Below, piece after piece: positions 47,137 through 59,600 of a stretch of 64,000 nucleotides of DNA. The DNA comes from Globodera rostochiensis. Taxonomy: Eukaryota; Nematoda; Chromadorea; Rhabditida; Heteroderidae. The notes below the pieces were generated by a model. That model saw nothing but the letters and a program-made list of their open reading frames with translations, was not told the DNA's origin and did not search any database. The translations under genes were made by a program, and so were the position numbers. Position 1 is the first letter of the stretch, and every line of letters begins with the position of its first letter. The stretch is taken from positions 4,011,804 to 4,075,803 of the forward strand of contig JAEVLN010000007.1 of assembly GCA_018350325.1 (NCBI GenBank). Reading direction: 5' to 3'.

Positions 47137-47295
47137 TAGAGCCCGTCATTTTGAAAATCCTGGATCTGGATTCTGGATCTGGATTTTGCGAAGGTCTGGA
47201 TCTGGATTTCGCGAAGGTCTGGGTCTGGATTTTCTGGACCAAAAATCCAGATCCAGAAAAATCCAGGTCTGGATCCAGATCCAGGACGGGCTCTA
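47137..47295. mobile_element. Short hAT-like MITE with CTGGATCTGGAT words
   Basis: The ends TAGAGCCCGTC and GACGGGCTCTA are perfect inverted repeats. The flanks ATAAAATG and ATAAAATT match at 7 of 8. The interior is CTGGATCTGGATTT and its complement in the other half. Confidence 0.85.
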
Positions 47296-47520
47296 ATAAA
47301 ATTTCAGTGGGGAGGCAAGCGAATGCATTTGCTTAAATTGATAAAACCCATAAATGAGTGTCGATCGGTCGATCAGTGTCAGTTTTAGGCACTGATCAGC
47401 CGCTACAATTTACTCTTTCACTTTAAGCTTCGCAAATTTAAGTTTTTTTTTTTCATATTCCCCTAAAAAGCACAATAATTGGAGGCACAAAATCAAAAAT
47501 TGAAACAAAAATTAAATAAA

Positions 47521-50500
47521 TCAAGGCCGTTGGGTCAAATAGAAACATTTTTGGATTTGTGCCAACTTCTGAAGGCATCGATACTTCTCGGCCAACATGC
47601 CGTCGTTGGGCAGGCCACCAGACGGGTTACAGTACGCTTAAGACGTAATACAAAAAATAAATAATTTTTTTTTTTCAATTTTTACGTCGACAATGTTCGT
47701 AGCCTGCTTCAAACACGCCGAAGGCTTGGCAACACGCAGTGGCGTCCTTTGGTAAAAAAATGAATTTATTTTTCAAAAAGCAAAAATTAATTTTTGCATT
47801 TGGCTGATTAAAAACTAAATTTAAAATAATGTTATTATTAGAGACCGGATTTTCACGTTTTTTTAACCTCTGTGCGAACAGGGTTTGACGCGATAAGCCC
47901 AAAAATAGCATTAATTTCGAAATTTAGTCAATATAAATAAATTTTCGGCATTTTTAAGCATACTAAATTCATACTAAATTCATATTAGCCATTTTTGCGT
48001 TTTTGTCAATATTTTGGCACTTTTCCGTAAATTTCCTAAGAAGAATGCAATAAAAACAAAGTAATGTACTGTTTAAAAATCAAAAAAAAAATTCCTACCC
48101 AAATAGACTTTTAAAGTTTTACTTGGGAATTTTAAGTCAATATTTGTCGTTTTTTAGTCACCTGTCTCTAGTTATTCAACTTTATATTTTCCAAAAAGAA
48201 AAAAAAATTAATTATACTTTGGGTAAAAAATGATTTAGGTAAACTTTTATTTATTCAATTATAATTTATTTAATTCCAAACTTTTTGAATTTGTCGCCCC
48301 CTTTTAAAATATTTATTTTAGAAATTACGAATTTTACCATAAAACCTCTTCCCCCCCCCCCGCCAACTTACCTCATTTCCGCTTGCACATAACTAAAACG
48401 GTTTCATGTACAAATTCATTTTTCAAAACGTCCACAATTTATGCTCACTCACCATCATTTCGGCAACGCGACTTACCGGACACCCTTACAGTAAATGAAT
48501 GTGGGGATTACTGTACATTATTGGAACCCCCTACTGTACTCCCTCCCTTACTTCCCGTCAGCACGGCCAATTGTATCTAAAAACATTTTTTTTATTGTAA
48601 TTCTATGAATTACACCGCCGTACCGTGCTCAAGTTCTGGTCGTAGCTGCACAACTGGGAGCATCCGTCGCCAAGCCGTGTGCAACAGTTGCGGAACCGCT
48701 GAAAATGAACGCGTTCAAAAATTGAGCTAAATTAAAAGTGAATAATTGTAAAAATGGATGTTAGCTTTGATTGAAACTATGTTTAAAAATTACCGTACTT
48801 CTCTCTCCACTCTCTACCTTACAGTATCCCCCCTCCCCAGCAGTTCAGTACACATTTGATGCACAGGCAACCAACCTGATTTGCAATCTCTTTAGGTACA
48901 CACGGCTCCCAGTTTGGTTGTTTTGGGCACTATAATAATATGGGCAGGTAAATTTCGGGGAATATTTTTTTTGTTTTGTTTAAACAACCGTTTGACCATT
49001 TTCGCCATGGATGAAGCCGCTGGCACTGAACGGTTTCTTCCCCTCGTCAACGAGGGCACCTTTGTCCAGCAAATAGTTGTTGGGCGGTTCGACCAAATTT
49101 TGCAGGTGTTTGTCTGTTGATTGATTGTTCGGTAATTAATAATTAGGCAACGGGATTGGGACTGAAATGTCTGACGTTTTTGGGACTGAAAATTCGTCCT
49201 TATTTTTGACCGTCAGCCCCGATTTTTTTTTGCACCGGGATTTAAATTATTTTCTCCTCACAAACCCCCGGCTTTTATAAATCCCCCGATCCCCTTAAAA
49301 TCCCGGTCCCGTTGTTTTCTTTAAAATCCCGATCCCGCGCTATAATTTAATTTCAAAAAACGACTTTTGGACACCTGATGGCTCTTGTGAAGCCGGATAG
49401 AGTTGACGCGGTCGTTGCAGTGGGTCAGCAACATTTGGCACGGCATGCAACACGGCCGTCTGCGGTTGTGCCTGTTTGAAAATGTGTTGGATTTGGGGAG
49501 GACAAAATGTGGCTAGAAACATTCATAATTTCATAATGCCAATTAATCCAAAATTTAAGTCTTATAGCTGCCTTAAGGCATTGAATTCATTTGTTTTTTA
49601 GTTTGGCAAAATGTTCAACTGCAATTTGAAAAAATGCTCGGCAACTTCGAAAACCCAGAAAATGCCCGCTTTCTAGGGCAAAATGGCACTTCTGCCGGTA
49701 CGTGAAAATCGTTGCACTTTGCAAATTCTCGCTTTTAAAACATTCCTATGCCGGGCCCCGGTTTTGTCAACTCTCTAGCCAACTATGTTTTTTGAATATG
49801 TGATTAGAGGTAGCCATCATATTGCCAAAAAAACAATCAATGCCAACTTTGAATCTTACAAATTGTCCATCCTGCTGATTGTTGTTATTGTTGGGATTGA
49901 TTTGTCCATTAAAATTGTTGTTGTTGTTCTGCTGCTGTTGCTGTTGCGGTTGGAGATTGTATTGTCCAAAATATTGTTGCTGTTGGGGTTGAATTGGTGC
50001 GGCAAATTGTGCCGGTGCCGCCGACCCAGTACCGCTGCCGCCGTCGCCGCCGGCGCCATTGATTGGTGGTGCCGAAAAGGTCACTGGCGGCGGCGTAAAA
50101 CTTAAGCCATTTGTCGCCGGTTGTTGTTGTTGGGGTTGAAATTGTTGTGCCTGTGTAAACGGACTTCATTTAAAATGAATTTGATAAAAGCATTGATCAA
50201 AAAGAGCTTTTCGTGCCAATCCGATCACGAAAAAAAAAATGGCGGTACAATAACGGTCGATTCAGTCCGATTCTGTTAAAACCCTATAGGAAAATGCTTA
50301 AAATGGGGGCACTGAAAGCACAAAAGGCATGATGAACAACTCACCGAGTTGAATGATTGTTGCAGAAATGGCTGGAACGGGTTGCCAAATCTGCCGCCGG
50401 CGCCAACATCCGTGGACTGAATCGGCTGCGGTGGAGGCGGCGGTGGCACAGGGCCAAAGCCGCCCTGAGGGTAGAATTGCTCTTGCTGGTTGTTGTAGAA

Positions 50501-51745
50501 GCCGCCAAAGCTTGTTGTCTGCGGTTGCGGCACAAATTGCCCCTGATTTTGATTTTGGGCCGGAAATTGGCCGCCTTGCTGATTTGGTGGCACAAATTGG
50601 CCTTGCTGATTTGGTGGCACAAATTGCCCTTGCTGATTTGGTGGCACAAATTGGCCGCCTTGCTGATTTTGGTTGAATGGCAGTGGCTGTTGATGGTGTT
50701 CAGCACCAGCAGCAGCAGCGCCAAAATCAGTGCCATACTGATTCCTGTAGGGTTGTTGCTGGTTTTGAGGCCCTAAAAATGGCCAAATCAACACAGGGCA
50801 CACATAACGGTATTTGATTATCGTGCCGCCTTTTGGTACCGGTCTTGACTCTCGGATAGTCTCGAATCTTGCTAAATAGCCACTAATTGACAGCAGACGC
50901 ACCGTTGTTGTTATTGTTGTTAACGCCCCGATAGATCACTTGCTGTTGCCGCTGTTGTTGTCCACCACCACCACCAACATTGTTTGGTACTAGTACAGCT
51001 TCAACTCCTCGTGCTCCGCCCGGAAGTGGCACCTGTTGCGCAAACGGCACTTTGATCTGTGCTTGACCGAATGCCCTCGCGTCCGGCACTTGAGAGGGCT
51101 GTTGTGCCTGAAATTATGCGGTTCGCATTTTTGGTGCCGAGATTGGTTTTAAATGCAGTTGAAGACGGAAAAGTCAATCAATACCACCTCCAAATCCAGA
51201 ATATTGATTTTTTGGAAATAAATCTTAGAGAAAAAAAAATAGCATGCATGCTTTTGCTCATTATATAGAACTTTGTTGGCATTTTATTTTGATAAATCTG
51301 ATCCGATGATCAAATGAAGAACTGATTATTTTCTGCCAAATCATTAGTGACCGGTGATAGCCTAAATTGGTTCATGGTCTGTTAATCGGAATAAAATAAT
51401 TGTTGAAAACAACAAAATAATCAATTGATTGCTAAATTAGATCAAAGCACCGGTTGTCAGATCATTGTTTTGAATAACGACCAAAGTGAGCTTAAGAACT
51501 GATCATTTTCAAACAAAAAGCCCAATGCCTCTGACCGTAGTGACGAAGTGTTTGCTGGAAGGCCCACACACGGCACATGCCCCCGGGCACATTTCTGCGA
51601 TGAATGGCACTCGGCAATGTGTGCATTTTGCCCGAATACAGCTGGGCAGATCGGCAGCAGCCTGCACTGCCGCTGGTACATCGAACCAGAGGAAGGCAAA
51701 CAAAATTAACGCAATGCCTTGAGGACAGCAAAAATTCGAATTCAT
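47521..51745 (-). CDS. Secreted DB-module protein with Gln/Asn-rich middle
   Basis: The start at 51745 gives a signal peptide (GIALILFAFLWFDVPAAVQA), then a short Cys-rich segment (SCIRAKCTHCRVPF). Exons near 50900-51108, 50347-50773, 49860-50152 and 49360-49470 encode Gln-, Asn- and Pro-rich sequence, including GQFVPPNQQ repeats. The 3' exons form a nematode DB module: CPKQPNWEPCVPK (near 48880-48935), RFRNCCTRLGDGCSQLC (near 48630-48703), LCASGNE (near 48375), DATACCQAFGVFEAGYEHC (near 47690-47747) and YCNPSGGLPNDG ending in QKCF (47521-47625). The exon between 48520 and 48577 has an ambiguous donor, so one junction is unsettled. The module's function is unknown; extracellular, perhaps matrix or cuticle, is inference. 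Confidence 0.8.
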
Positions 51746-52737
51746 CGCCTAAAGGGATTTGAACAAAACATGATTTGCTGAACCATTTTATGCACCCATT
51801 GAAAAGATTTCTAAATTTATATAATTCCAAAAATATTTTCAAAAACAAAATTTTTTGTCGAGGAGGCCCCTAAAGTGCCGGGTGCCGATAAGCTGGCTCT
51901 GCCAAAAAAATTTCGACAATTTAATGCTAAGAAAATTCTTCCATAAAATCATATTATTTTCTAGAAAAAGTTGACTTATTTGGCTGAGTTTTTAAAATTT
52001 TACACATTGTTGTTAAAAGAATATGACTTAAGTATGTTTAAATGTTTTTAGTTTAAAAATATTCGTATCGAATTCACAATTAAAATGTTCGGCGTCCAAT
52101 TAAATAAGTAAAAAGCATTGTTTAAATGTTTAAAAGTGCATTTATGCCGTCCAAATTAAATGCTACACATTTAAAAATAACACAACAAAATTACACAATG
52201 AACGGAAGCGAATGAATTTGTGGCGGTGGTCGTAATGATGGCGCGGCGCGGCGCGGCGCGGCATGGGCGTGTAGGATTTTGGCGCAAATCCGAGAGAATT
52301 TCCGCTTTTAACATGCCATTTCAATCCGTCATCATTTTGGGGAGACCGGATTCCCCCCCCCCCAATTCCCCTCAATTCATTCATTCAGCCACCATCTGCT
52401 GATGGACATTTTAGGGGAGAAGAAAATGATAATTCTCTGCTAAAATGCTATCTTGTGTGTGTTTTGCTGCGCAATTTATAAAACATTAAATTACAAATTT
52501 TAGATCAATGATTGATTAAATAAGTGAATCAAAGAATGCCAAAATGTGAAAACAGTGCCAAAATTTTTGAGTAAAAATTTAATTGGCTAGTAAAAATAAT
52601 TGGGTCAAAATGTTTGACAATATAAATTGGAAAAAATAAAGAAAATCAAATTAAAAATATATATAAAATAAAGAAATCAGGTAAAATGAAACAAATTTAA
52701 ACGTGAAAATAATGGGAGAGCTTTTTTGAGAGAAAAA

Positions 52738-52812
52738 CTTCGGGTCGGCCTCGAACCGGCATCTCTGGTTGACCGGACCAATGTTCTAACCGACTGAACT
52801 ACCGACAAAAGG
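52738..52812 (-). other. tRNA-like sequence (degenerate)
   Basis: On the minus strand a D-arm (GTTC/GAAC), an anticodon stem (TTGGT/ACCAG) and a T-arm with GGTTCGAGGCC fold acceptably. The acceptor stem has mismatches and position 33 is C instead of U. It is flanked by GGACAAAAT and ATTTTGTCC words like those at 45325-45835. It is most likely a tRNA-derived repeat, not a working tRNA. No gene was seen between 51746 and 54585; this stretch holds poly-C/G runs and GATC-rich segments. Confidence 0.5.
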
Positions 52813-54585
52813 TCACACGGACAAAATTCATTTTGTCTTTTGACCAGGGACATTTTGTCCATGGGACGGTCGACCTTTTGATAGTGTGCCAGCCTGTGAT
52901 TATGTGATGGATTCGTTTTGGGTTGGGTTCCCGCCGCGTCGAATCCGAAAAGGATGGGAATCCATTTTCTCCGCTTTCCCATCGGCTGCCATTTTAGCGA
53001 TCAGTCAGCCGCCCCCCCCCTGCCATCCCCATCCAGCTGTCAGTTGAAGACCGGCTTTTCATGCAGCTTTCGATGGCTAACGCTTACACTCTAAGCAACA
53101 ATTTCGATAGCGCCAGCATTTTTCGGGGTGTGTGATATGCTTGCTGATCAAACCAAGACTTCTTCAGAATACGGGATCATCGGGGGGGGGGCAAGCAAGT
53201 GGTGATCTGATCAGACTTTGCCCGCACCTTTGGTTCTCATGATGATCTATTCACGAACAGTGTTCGCTCTGATCATGATCGGGCGATCAAATCAGGTCCA
53301 TAAAGAAATGAAAACACTGATCGATGACAACTCGGCGCTCAAAAAAAAAATGTTTAGATTGGAACAAGATAGGCTTTGCTAGAGGGCAGAGATAGCTAAC
53401 CGGATCAAAACAGAAAACATAATATAGACAAAATTTGTTTTATCCGGACTCCATTTAAAGCAACTAAAATTGGGATGGACACCAACTCTTGCAAAGCTAG
53501 ATTTAAAATAGAGGCATAACAATTGCACAACGAGTAGTTGAATCCCTGGAGGGGACGGGTGAGGGGGAGGGGCAGGAGGATTTCCGCGCAAAATCCAAGA
53601 GCATTTTGCGCTTTGCCCTGCCTGACTGCCCCATTCCGATCAGTCAGCAGCAGCAGCAGCAGCAGTCCATCATCAATTTGTTGCTGAAGAGAGACCGGCT
53701 TTTCCATCCCCCCCCCCTCCGGCGATGGGATGTTAATGTGCTGCTTGCTCTAAGGTCAGCCACAGCCAATGGGATGGTTGGGGGGGGGGGGGGAGAGTGA
53801 GTGAAGTGGCGGCGTGTGCAATTGAAGCTCCCCAAAATTTTTTTTTTGCGCGCGCGCCAGCGCCAAAGGGTGGTAAGGCGGGGGCACTTTCGCCCCGGGC
53901 GGTAATAACACAATGAGTGCCCCCCGGGGGTGGGTGGGTGGGGGGGAAGCTTCTGATGATCGGCTGAATTTAGTAGCGCCTTTTTTTTATTTGGAGAGCG
54001 CTTTTTGCGGGACGCCGCAGTGAGGGAGAAAAAGGAGAAGCTGCTTTTGATCAAAATGAGTGGTGGAAGCCGCCTCGGGCAGCATTTGATCGCAAGAAAT
54101 TGGCGACTTTGAGGAGGCGGCTTTTTGTGCCGCTTAAAGGGTCATGGTGAAGAGGAGCTTTATTGACTTGACGTACAATGATCGATCAAATGTGATCAGT
54201 TTAGAAACCAATTCCGATCACCAAAGCTTTTGGACTAATTCAGAAAGCCAACTGATCAAAATTAGTTGCCCTCAGGACAAAACAACTGATCGACGAAATT
54301 TGCTCGGGAAGAATGCCAATTTTGCAGCAATCTGATCAGAAAGCCTAACCCCGATCGCAAATCCTTAATCCAAATTGTCATCGTCGACAGCAGCAAGTGA
54401 TCAAAAAACAAAAATGTAGGAACTTTTACAGAAAAGGGCATGGGATTAAATTTATGTAATGCGCAAAATGTGTGTTCGTTCCGCTGACAGCGGATGACAT
54501 TAGAGAATTGGAATGTTCAAATGGGATGGAATGGGCATCAATTAGTGCTAATGCGTGCACTTTGTCGCTATTCTTCCTTCCACAA

Positions 54586-55250
54586 ATGGAAGAGCATTTT
54601 TTGGTGGTGGATGAAAGTGAAGAAATGGAAGAAAATGGGAGGATGAACGGAAGAGGATGAAGATGAAAAAGAAGTTGAAGAATTGAAAGATGAAAAGGAT
54701 GAAAAGGATAAACGGAAGAAAATAAAAACATGGAAATAGAAGAGAATGAAGGATGAACGGAAAAATAAACGGAAGAGGATGAAGATGGAAAAGAAATGGA
54801 AGAAAATGGAAGGATGGACGGAAGAGGATGAAAATAAAAAGGAAAATGAAGAAAATGTAAGGATGAACGGAAGAAGATGAAGATGATAGGGAAGTGAAAG
54901 AATTGAAGGATGAAAGAAAGGATGAACGGAAGAAGATAAACGCATGGAAATGGAAGAGAAGGGAAGGATGAACGGAAGAAGAAAACATGGAAATGGAAGG
55001 ATGAACAGAAGGATAAACGGAAGAGGATGAAGATGATAGGGAAGTGAAAGAATTGAAGGATGAAAGAAAGGATGAATGGAAGAAGATAAACGCATGGAAA
55101 TGGAAGAGAACGGAAGGATTAACGGAAGGATGAACGGAAGAGGATAAAAATGGAAAGGAAGTGGAAGAAAATGGAAGGATAAACGGAAGAAGATGAAAAT
55201 AAAAAGGAAATGGAAGAAAATGGAAGGATGAAAGCATGGAGTGAAACAAA
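54586..55250 (+). repeat. 650-bp polypurine minisatellite
   Basis: The plus strand is almost entirely A and G with a T every few bases, built of GGATGAACGGAAGA, AAATGGAAGAAAATGG and GATGAAGATGA words. Longer repeats exist, for example about 54860-54960 against 55020-55110. Long Phe/Ser/Pro ORFs on the minus strand are products of composition. The following 55251-56462 holds no supported gene. Confidence 0.85.
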
Positions 55251-56462
55251 TTAAATTTACCGATTATGAAACGGAAGAATTGTGGAAGAAAACTTGCGCT
55301 TTGATTATTGGGATTTGGAAGAAGTTCTGTCGGTTGCATAAGCGTCTCGCGCGTGTATAAATATATCCGGGCGGGGGGCATTTTCTGTTGAACACATTGA
55401 ACAACTCGCCGCACACTTTACAACAACTACAATTGCCCCGCCGGCGCTGTTTGGGAGAGTGAGTGAAGCCGCGCAGAGCTTTTTTTTCGTTTGTTGTCGG
55501 GCATAAATGGCGCATCATCTTCGTCTTCTTCATCTTCATCGGACAGCGTGAAGTGAGCACAGTTCGTCGTTTGTCGTGTTTTTCCGTTGTGCGGGTGGTT
55601 GAGCATTAGCACATTTTATAAAATATTCCATGAGCATGAATGGAACAACAACGCTTGAAGGGGGGGGGGGGGGCTTTACACTTTTGTTCAAAATTTTGGG
55701 TATTCCATCGACGGGGGATAATCCGACAGATGTTCCTATGCGATGATCTGCTGATCCGATCAAAACGGATTTGATCACCCCATTTCTACTCAATAACGCG
55801 CGCAAAATTTGTCCAAAAGGCGCCTAAAACGGGGAAAAAACAGCAATGGAGCACGAAGATCGGGATTTTGATCGAGAATTTCGGAAAAATCTCGATCGAA
55901 AAGTACCGAGAATCTCGATTGCCAGGTCTCTACTTCAGATAAAGTCCGATCAGCCACAACCATCAGCTTCAATCGCTTCCTTACATGGCGACCAGCAGAA
56001 GAACAGAGAAGTAGCTGATCAGCGTGTTCAGCAGCTGCAACGTCAGCAAATACTTACCTATATTGCAAAGGCGACACTTATAGTTAGGTAAATCAATTTT
56101 TATGTAACAAAACTATTTTTGTAACAATTCCCAATTTTGTTTTGTCATCGCCTGCGGTGACGAACGAACACCTGCTGGCCAAGAACGCCCCTGGGGGGGG
56201 GGGGGTATTTGGAAAGTTAACAAAAAAAATTCCCCCCCCCCCCCCGCCATAATCATCATCGATATTAACAACATTCGGAGGATGCTTCATTCTTTTAAAC
56301 ACATTTTTGGAGGAATAACCCCCCCCCCCCCCACAAAAGGAAACAGTCAATAATCGAACATTTTCTCTGATCAATTCGATTTCACAAATTTGGGCAAATA
56401 TTCTTGAGTGGAACGATGTGCATATTTTCTAAATAATATTTACATATTAAAGAAAGTTTAGG

Positions 56463-56600
56463 GCAAAGGTTTTCGAGGGGGGTGGGGCTTTATTTCATTA
56501 AGCTTCAGTCCAGTAAAGCCCCATGGCATTACTTCGCTGCTGAAAAAAAGATGTGCCAAACGCAATGTTCCCCGCATTTGTTGCATGTTTTGTTGAAAAT
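56463..56600 (+). pseudogene. Duplicated relic of actin exon 2 start
   Basis: AAGCTTCAGTCCAGTAAAGC and GATGTGCCAAACGCAATGTT mirror 56836-56940, the intron 1 end and exon 2 start of the actin gene. About 20 bp around the splice acceptor and AGFAG codons are missing, and the sequence then becomes unrelated. It lies immediately upstream of the actin start codon, in the likely 5' region. Confidence 0.65.
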
Positions 56601-56651
56601 TAAAGTTTTTCGAAAACAAAAAGAATTTTTAGATAAAAATAAAGACGAAAA

Positions 56652-59600
56652 ATGTGCCCCGCACTCGTGCTAGACAATGGTTCCGGGATGATCAAGGCAG
56701 GGAATTAAAATAGAAAAACAAATTGTTGACATCGGCTTTTAGCGGATCACCAAATTGACCCCACTTAAAACAGGGCCCTAGCTAGCCTAAGGGTTTCGGG
56801 GGGGGGGGGGGGTTTAAGATTTTTATATAATTTAGGTAAAGCTTCAGACCCCGTAAAGCCCCACGGCCATTGTGCCGCTGCATTTTAGGCCGGATTTGCG
56901 GGAGACGATGTGCCAACCGCAATGTTCCCTTCAATTGTGGGGGGCGAACGACGTCCACGGCAGCGCCGGTCGTGGATGGCCAAAGCTTTCCAAACTTTTT
57001 TGGGCCAGAAGGACGCGTACGTGGGGGACGCGGCACAGCACGAGCGTGCCATTCTGACGCGGCAGTACCCAATTGAGCACGGCATTGTCACCAATTGGGA
57101 CGACATGGAGACGATTTGGCATCACACATTCGAAAACGAATTGTGCGTTTGTTTTGTGGTTTTTGTTGTAAAATTCGGATTTTGTAGAAACAAAATCCTA
57201 ACGAAATTGTAGAATTTTATCTAACAAAAATAGCATATGTATATTATTTAATTTAAACAATTAGCTCTCCTATATTTTAACTAAAACTCTTTCATTCTTA
57301 ATTAGACGTTTAGTAGAATTTATCCTTAAAAGGAGATTTATCTCTTTTAAAGAATGGAATTAAAACTTTCAGGTCTTTTTGAAATTATTTTATTGAATGA
57401 ATATTAAAAGTTTTTTCTAAAAAATTTATAGAATAAGATTTGGGAAACATTATTATTTTTTATTTAGTTTTGCATTTAAAAAAAAAAGAAATTATTTAAA
57501 AAATGATAATTCATTTTTTATATTTTATTAACGAAAAAATTCTCAGAATAATGTTTTTATATGTTAATTAATGAATAATTTAATTATTATAAATGAAAAT
57601 TAAGGCAAGTCGACCCGAAGAAGCATCCGGTGCTGATCACGGAAGCGCAGTTGAATCCGAAAGCCAACCGTAATAAGGTCACAATTTGCCATTTAAACAA
57701 ACACTCAGACAACGCGCGCCATTTTAGGGAAAACAAAATTTAAATTTGATAATTGTCTTCGGCAAAAATTGGCACTGATCACTCCTCCAACTCGGGCATT
57801 TTTGTCACTCACCACCCATTTTTTAGATGGTTGAGCACATGTTCGAGAAGTTCAACGTCCCCGCCATGTACGTGGCTGTCCCAACGCTGTTGGCATTGTA
57901 CGGTTCCGGGCGTACCACGGGCATTGTGCTCGACTCGGGCGATGGTCCGAAGAAACCGCCATATTAATAATTTGTCATTTTATTCTTTCTTTTCGGTAGG
58001 CGTTACGTGTGCCACGCCCATCCACGAGGGTTATGCTGTTCCAAATGTCACTCAACGTTTGGACATTGCGGGCCGTGATCTGACCGACTTTCTGATCAAA
58101 TTGCTCAATGATCAACGTGACGGCTACACATTTGATCAATCATCATCGACTGATCGACAAATTGTGTGTGAAATTAAGGAGAGAGAGTTGATGTGCTATG
58201 TGGCACTCGACTTTGAGCAGGTAAAACTCTTGGAGGCGGATTTTGATTTTGCCGAAAAATGCCTATTTTGGGATTTTTGTGCCTATTTTGGCATTTCTTT
58301 TAAAGAAAAATGCCTATTTTGGGCTTTTTGTGCCTATTTCGGCATTTCTTTTAAAGAAAAATGCCTATAAATCGAAAAATGGCCCCCATAAAAATTACTT
58401 TTTTCGGTGCCAACAAAATTTTCTCCTAAAATTGATTTTTATTTTTTTTAGAATGATTTTACTTTATTTAGGCGACTGTTTTGCAATTTTTCTTGTTTAA
58501 AATCCGATCCCTCTACTTATTGCTGCTTTACAGGAAATGGCCAATGTGGCGGCTTCATCTGCTTTAACGGAAAAGATTTACGAGCTTCCGGGTGAACCGG
58601 TGATCAAGCTAAACAACGAACGTTTCCGATGCCCTGAGGCATTATTCAAGGTGAGCGTGCTGATCAGAGCTGGGCGAAATTTCGTTTCGTTTCGTTTCGT
58701 GTTTTTCGTTATTTTTAGGCGTTTCGTGTTTCGTTTCGTTTCGTAGCATTTTTCCAGCTTTGTTTCGTTTCGTGTTTCGTTAAGGACGATTTTAACGAAA
58801 AAAACCACGAAAAAGCACCCCCTAAAGATTGAGGTTTTTGATCAAAATTCCACTCAAGTGGTGGTGTAGTGGTGAGTGTTTGTGTACGCTGGGGTTCAGA
58901 TCCTCTACTGTGTAAATGATTTTTTCCTATTTTCTCTGAACATTTATGGCTATATATAAACAATTATAAAAATTTTTTTAATTTTCCAATTTTTTAAGAA
59001 CATTTAGATCACAATTCACAAGTTTTTCATTTTATTTTGATTGGACAAAATCATAGGCGGGACCCTTTTGTTTTGCAACATTCGTAATTTTTAGACCAAT
59101 TTTCTTAACAAATCTTGTTTAATTTTTAAATTTTACCGGCCTCCTCACATTCCAAGAACAAAAATTACCGTATTTTAAAATATTGGTTGAAAATCTTTTA
59201 ACAAATTGAGTCAAAAATTCAAAATTTTCTCGGCGGCGCCTATCGGCACCGCCGACCCACCCGTGCCGTAGAATGTTAAAAAACTTGTTTTCTTGAAAAA
59301 TCACAGAAATGCAGAAAACTAGAAAAATAATACCCCAAAATCAAACATATTTAAAAAAATATATTATTTCGTTTCGTTTCGTTTTATTTCGTGTTTCGTT
59401 ACTTTTTGGGCGTTTCGTGTTTCGTTTCGTTTCGTAGAATTTTAGCCGTTTCGTTTCGTCGTGTTTCGTTAAATGGAATTTTTTTTGTTTCGTTTCGTTT
59501 CGCGTTTCGTTAATTGAAAAAAAAAATTTTTTCGTTTCGTTTCGTCGGAAAAAAAATTTGAGTTTCGCCCAGCTCTGGTGCTGATGCCCTGGAAACCCCG

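Noticed and set aside
52738..52812. Functional tRNA gene
   Set aside because: Mismatched acceptor stem, no U at position 33 and repeat-word flanks argue for a tRNA-derived repeat.
54548..55414. Long minus-strand ORF of 288 residues
   Set aside because: It translates a polypurine minisatellite; the Phe/Ser/Pro composition and open overlapping frames come from base composition.
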